A stretch of 5,510 nucleotides of DNA from Bacteroidota bacterium (GTDB lineage Bacteria > Bacteroidota > Bacteroidia > Chitinophagales > Chitinophagaceae), in assembly GCA_023429365.1 (NCBI GenBank), contig JAEYVW010000069.1, positions 1-5,510 of the forward strand, in the 5' to 3' direction. A program made the translations under genes and the position numbers. Shown piece by piece: positions 5,197 to 5,510 of this stretch (the stretch's first letter is position 1; the number at the start of each line of letters is the position of its first letter). The notes below the pieces were generated by a model, which did not search any database, had not been told where the DNA came from, and saw only the letters and a list, made by a program, of their open reading frames with translations.

Positions 5197-5370
5197 ATAA
5201 CTTAATAAAGTAGATACATCCCGAATGGCCGCGGATCCAGGCATTGAATGTCGTAGCCATTTTTTTAACCAAGCCCAATTTCAAATGCAGGCGCTATCAT
5301 TGGAGAACTAAAGTTAGTGTTATCGGGCGTACAGCGTATAAGGTATCGTGAAATTTTACCCATATAAACG
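5197..5370. other. Non-coding upstream region of the minus-strand GT9 gene
   Basis: About 174 bp between the GT9 start and the terminator hairpin. No gene is visible. Minus-strand candidates for a -7 box are only partial: TAACTTTA near 5310, TGCATTTG at 5282-5289, and TACTTTAT at 5205-5212. None has a clear -33 partner. As the upstream gene ends in a terminator, the GT9 promoter should lie in this stretch. Confidence 0.4.
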
Positions 5371-5403
5371 AAAGGTTGAAACCGCGGGGCAGTTTCAACC
5401 TTT
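5371..5403 (-). terminator. Intrinsic terminator hairpin of the gene at the right edge
   Basis: AAAGGTTGAAAC (5371-5382) and GTTTCAACCTTT (5392-5403) form a perfect 12-bp stem around a 9-nt GC-rich loop. On the minus strand it starts 20 nt after the stop codon at 5424-5426, and the 3' arm runs into TTTCGTTTATAT, an interrupted T-tract. On the + strand it is followed by TTTATA, so it could act in both directions, but no + strand gene ends nearby. Confidence 0.7.
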
Positions 5404-5423
5404 ATACATGAGAAAGTGAATTA

Positions 5424-5510
5424 TTAGAATAGCGTAGTTATTTTTTGCCACCAGGGCTTTTCTTTTTTGGGGTAAAACAGAGGGTAGGCGGTATAAGCCT
5501 GAATTTCCTG
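5424..5510 (-). CDS. C-terminal fragment of an unidentified minus-strand protein
   Basis: The minus strand is open from the right edge to TAA at 5424-5426, giving 28 residues that start QEIQAYTAYPLFY and end PWWQKITTLF. The aromatic and lysine-rich ending (FYPKKEKPWW) is a coherent protein tail, and the hairpin terminator 20 nt downstream supports a real gene end here. I cannot assign a family from this piece. A glycan-related function would fit the neighbouring GT9 genes, but that is a guess from context only. Confidence 0.6.
   Translation of the reverse strand, partial: QEIQAYTAYPLFYPKKEKPWWQKITTLF

Noticed and set aside
5197..5244. Longer N-terminus for the minus-strand GT9 protein from the ATG at 5242-5244
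   Set aside because: The added 16 residues are unlike any GT9 start, and MRILVIQQKMTGD at 5196 places the GD motif exactly where the family has it.

Overview
The window looks like a chromosomal segment of a Bacteroidota species, most likely from the Chitinophagaceae or a close relative. This rests on three things: the style of the TilS, rhomboid, DUF4254 and family-9 glycosyltransferase proteins; the absence of clear Shine-Dalgarno sequences before the starts; and a TAnnTTTG-type promoter box (the Bacteroidota -7 element) before the DUF4254 gene. Genus and species cannot be read from the sequence.

Layout. Positions 2-94 hold the last 30 codons of an unidentified + strand gene. Its stop codon lies inside a perfect-period array of 8-bp repeats (87-158). 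tilS (185-1534, +), for tRNA-Ile lysidine synthetase, follows. It converges with, and overlaps by 35 bp, a rhomboid-family intramembrane serine protease gene (1500-2156, -). A 356-bp non-coding gap (2157-2512) separates the rhomboid gene from the divergent + strand genes. This gap is dense in structure: an 8-bp-period RRATTTGA array, a 245-bp segment bounded by imperfect 22-bp inverted repeats, and inside it four copies of an AACCTTATTACC/GGTAATAAGGTT element, two of which form a strong hairpin.

Next comes a two-gene + strand unit: a DUF4254 protein (2513-3118), then 4 bp downstream a GT9 (heptosyltransferase-like) glycosyltransferase that starts with TTG (3123-4151). A second, divergent-sequence GT9 glycosyltransferase (4129-5196, -) converges on it with a 23-bp overlap. 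Beyond its start are about 175 bp without a recognisable gene, a strong hairpin terminator (5371-5403), and the last 28 codons of a further minus-strand gene (5424-5510).

Function. The right half (DUF4254 plus two GT9 enzymes) is best read as a cell-surface glycan locus, probably lipopolysaccharide core or related saccharide assembly. The left half is housekeeping: tRNA modification and a membrane protease. No phage, insertion sequence, CRISPR array, toxin-antitoxin or defence module is visible. The least ordinary material is the non-coding repeat architecture at 87-174 and 2157-2512, and the unexplained partnership of DUF4254 with GT9.
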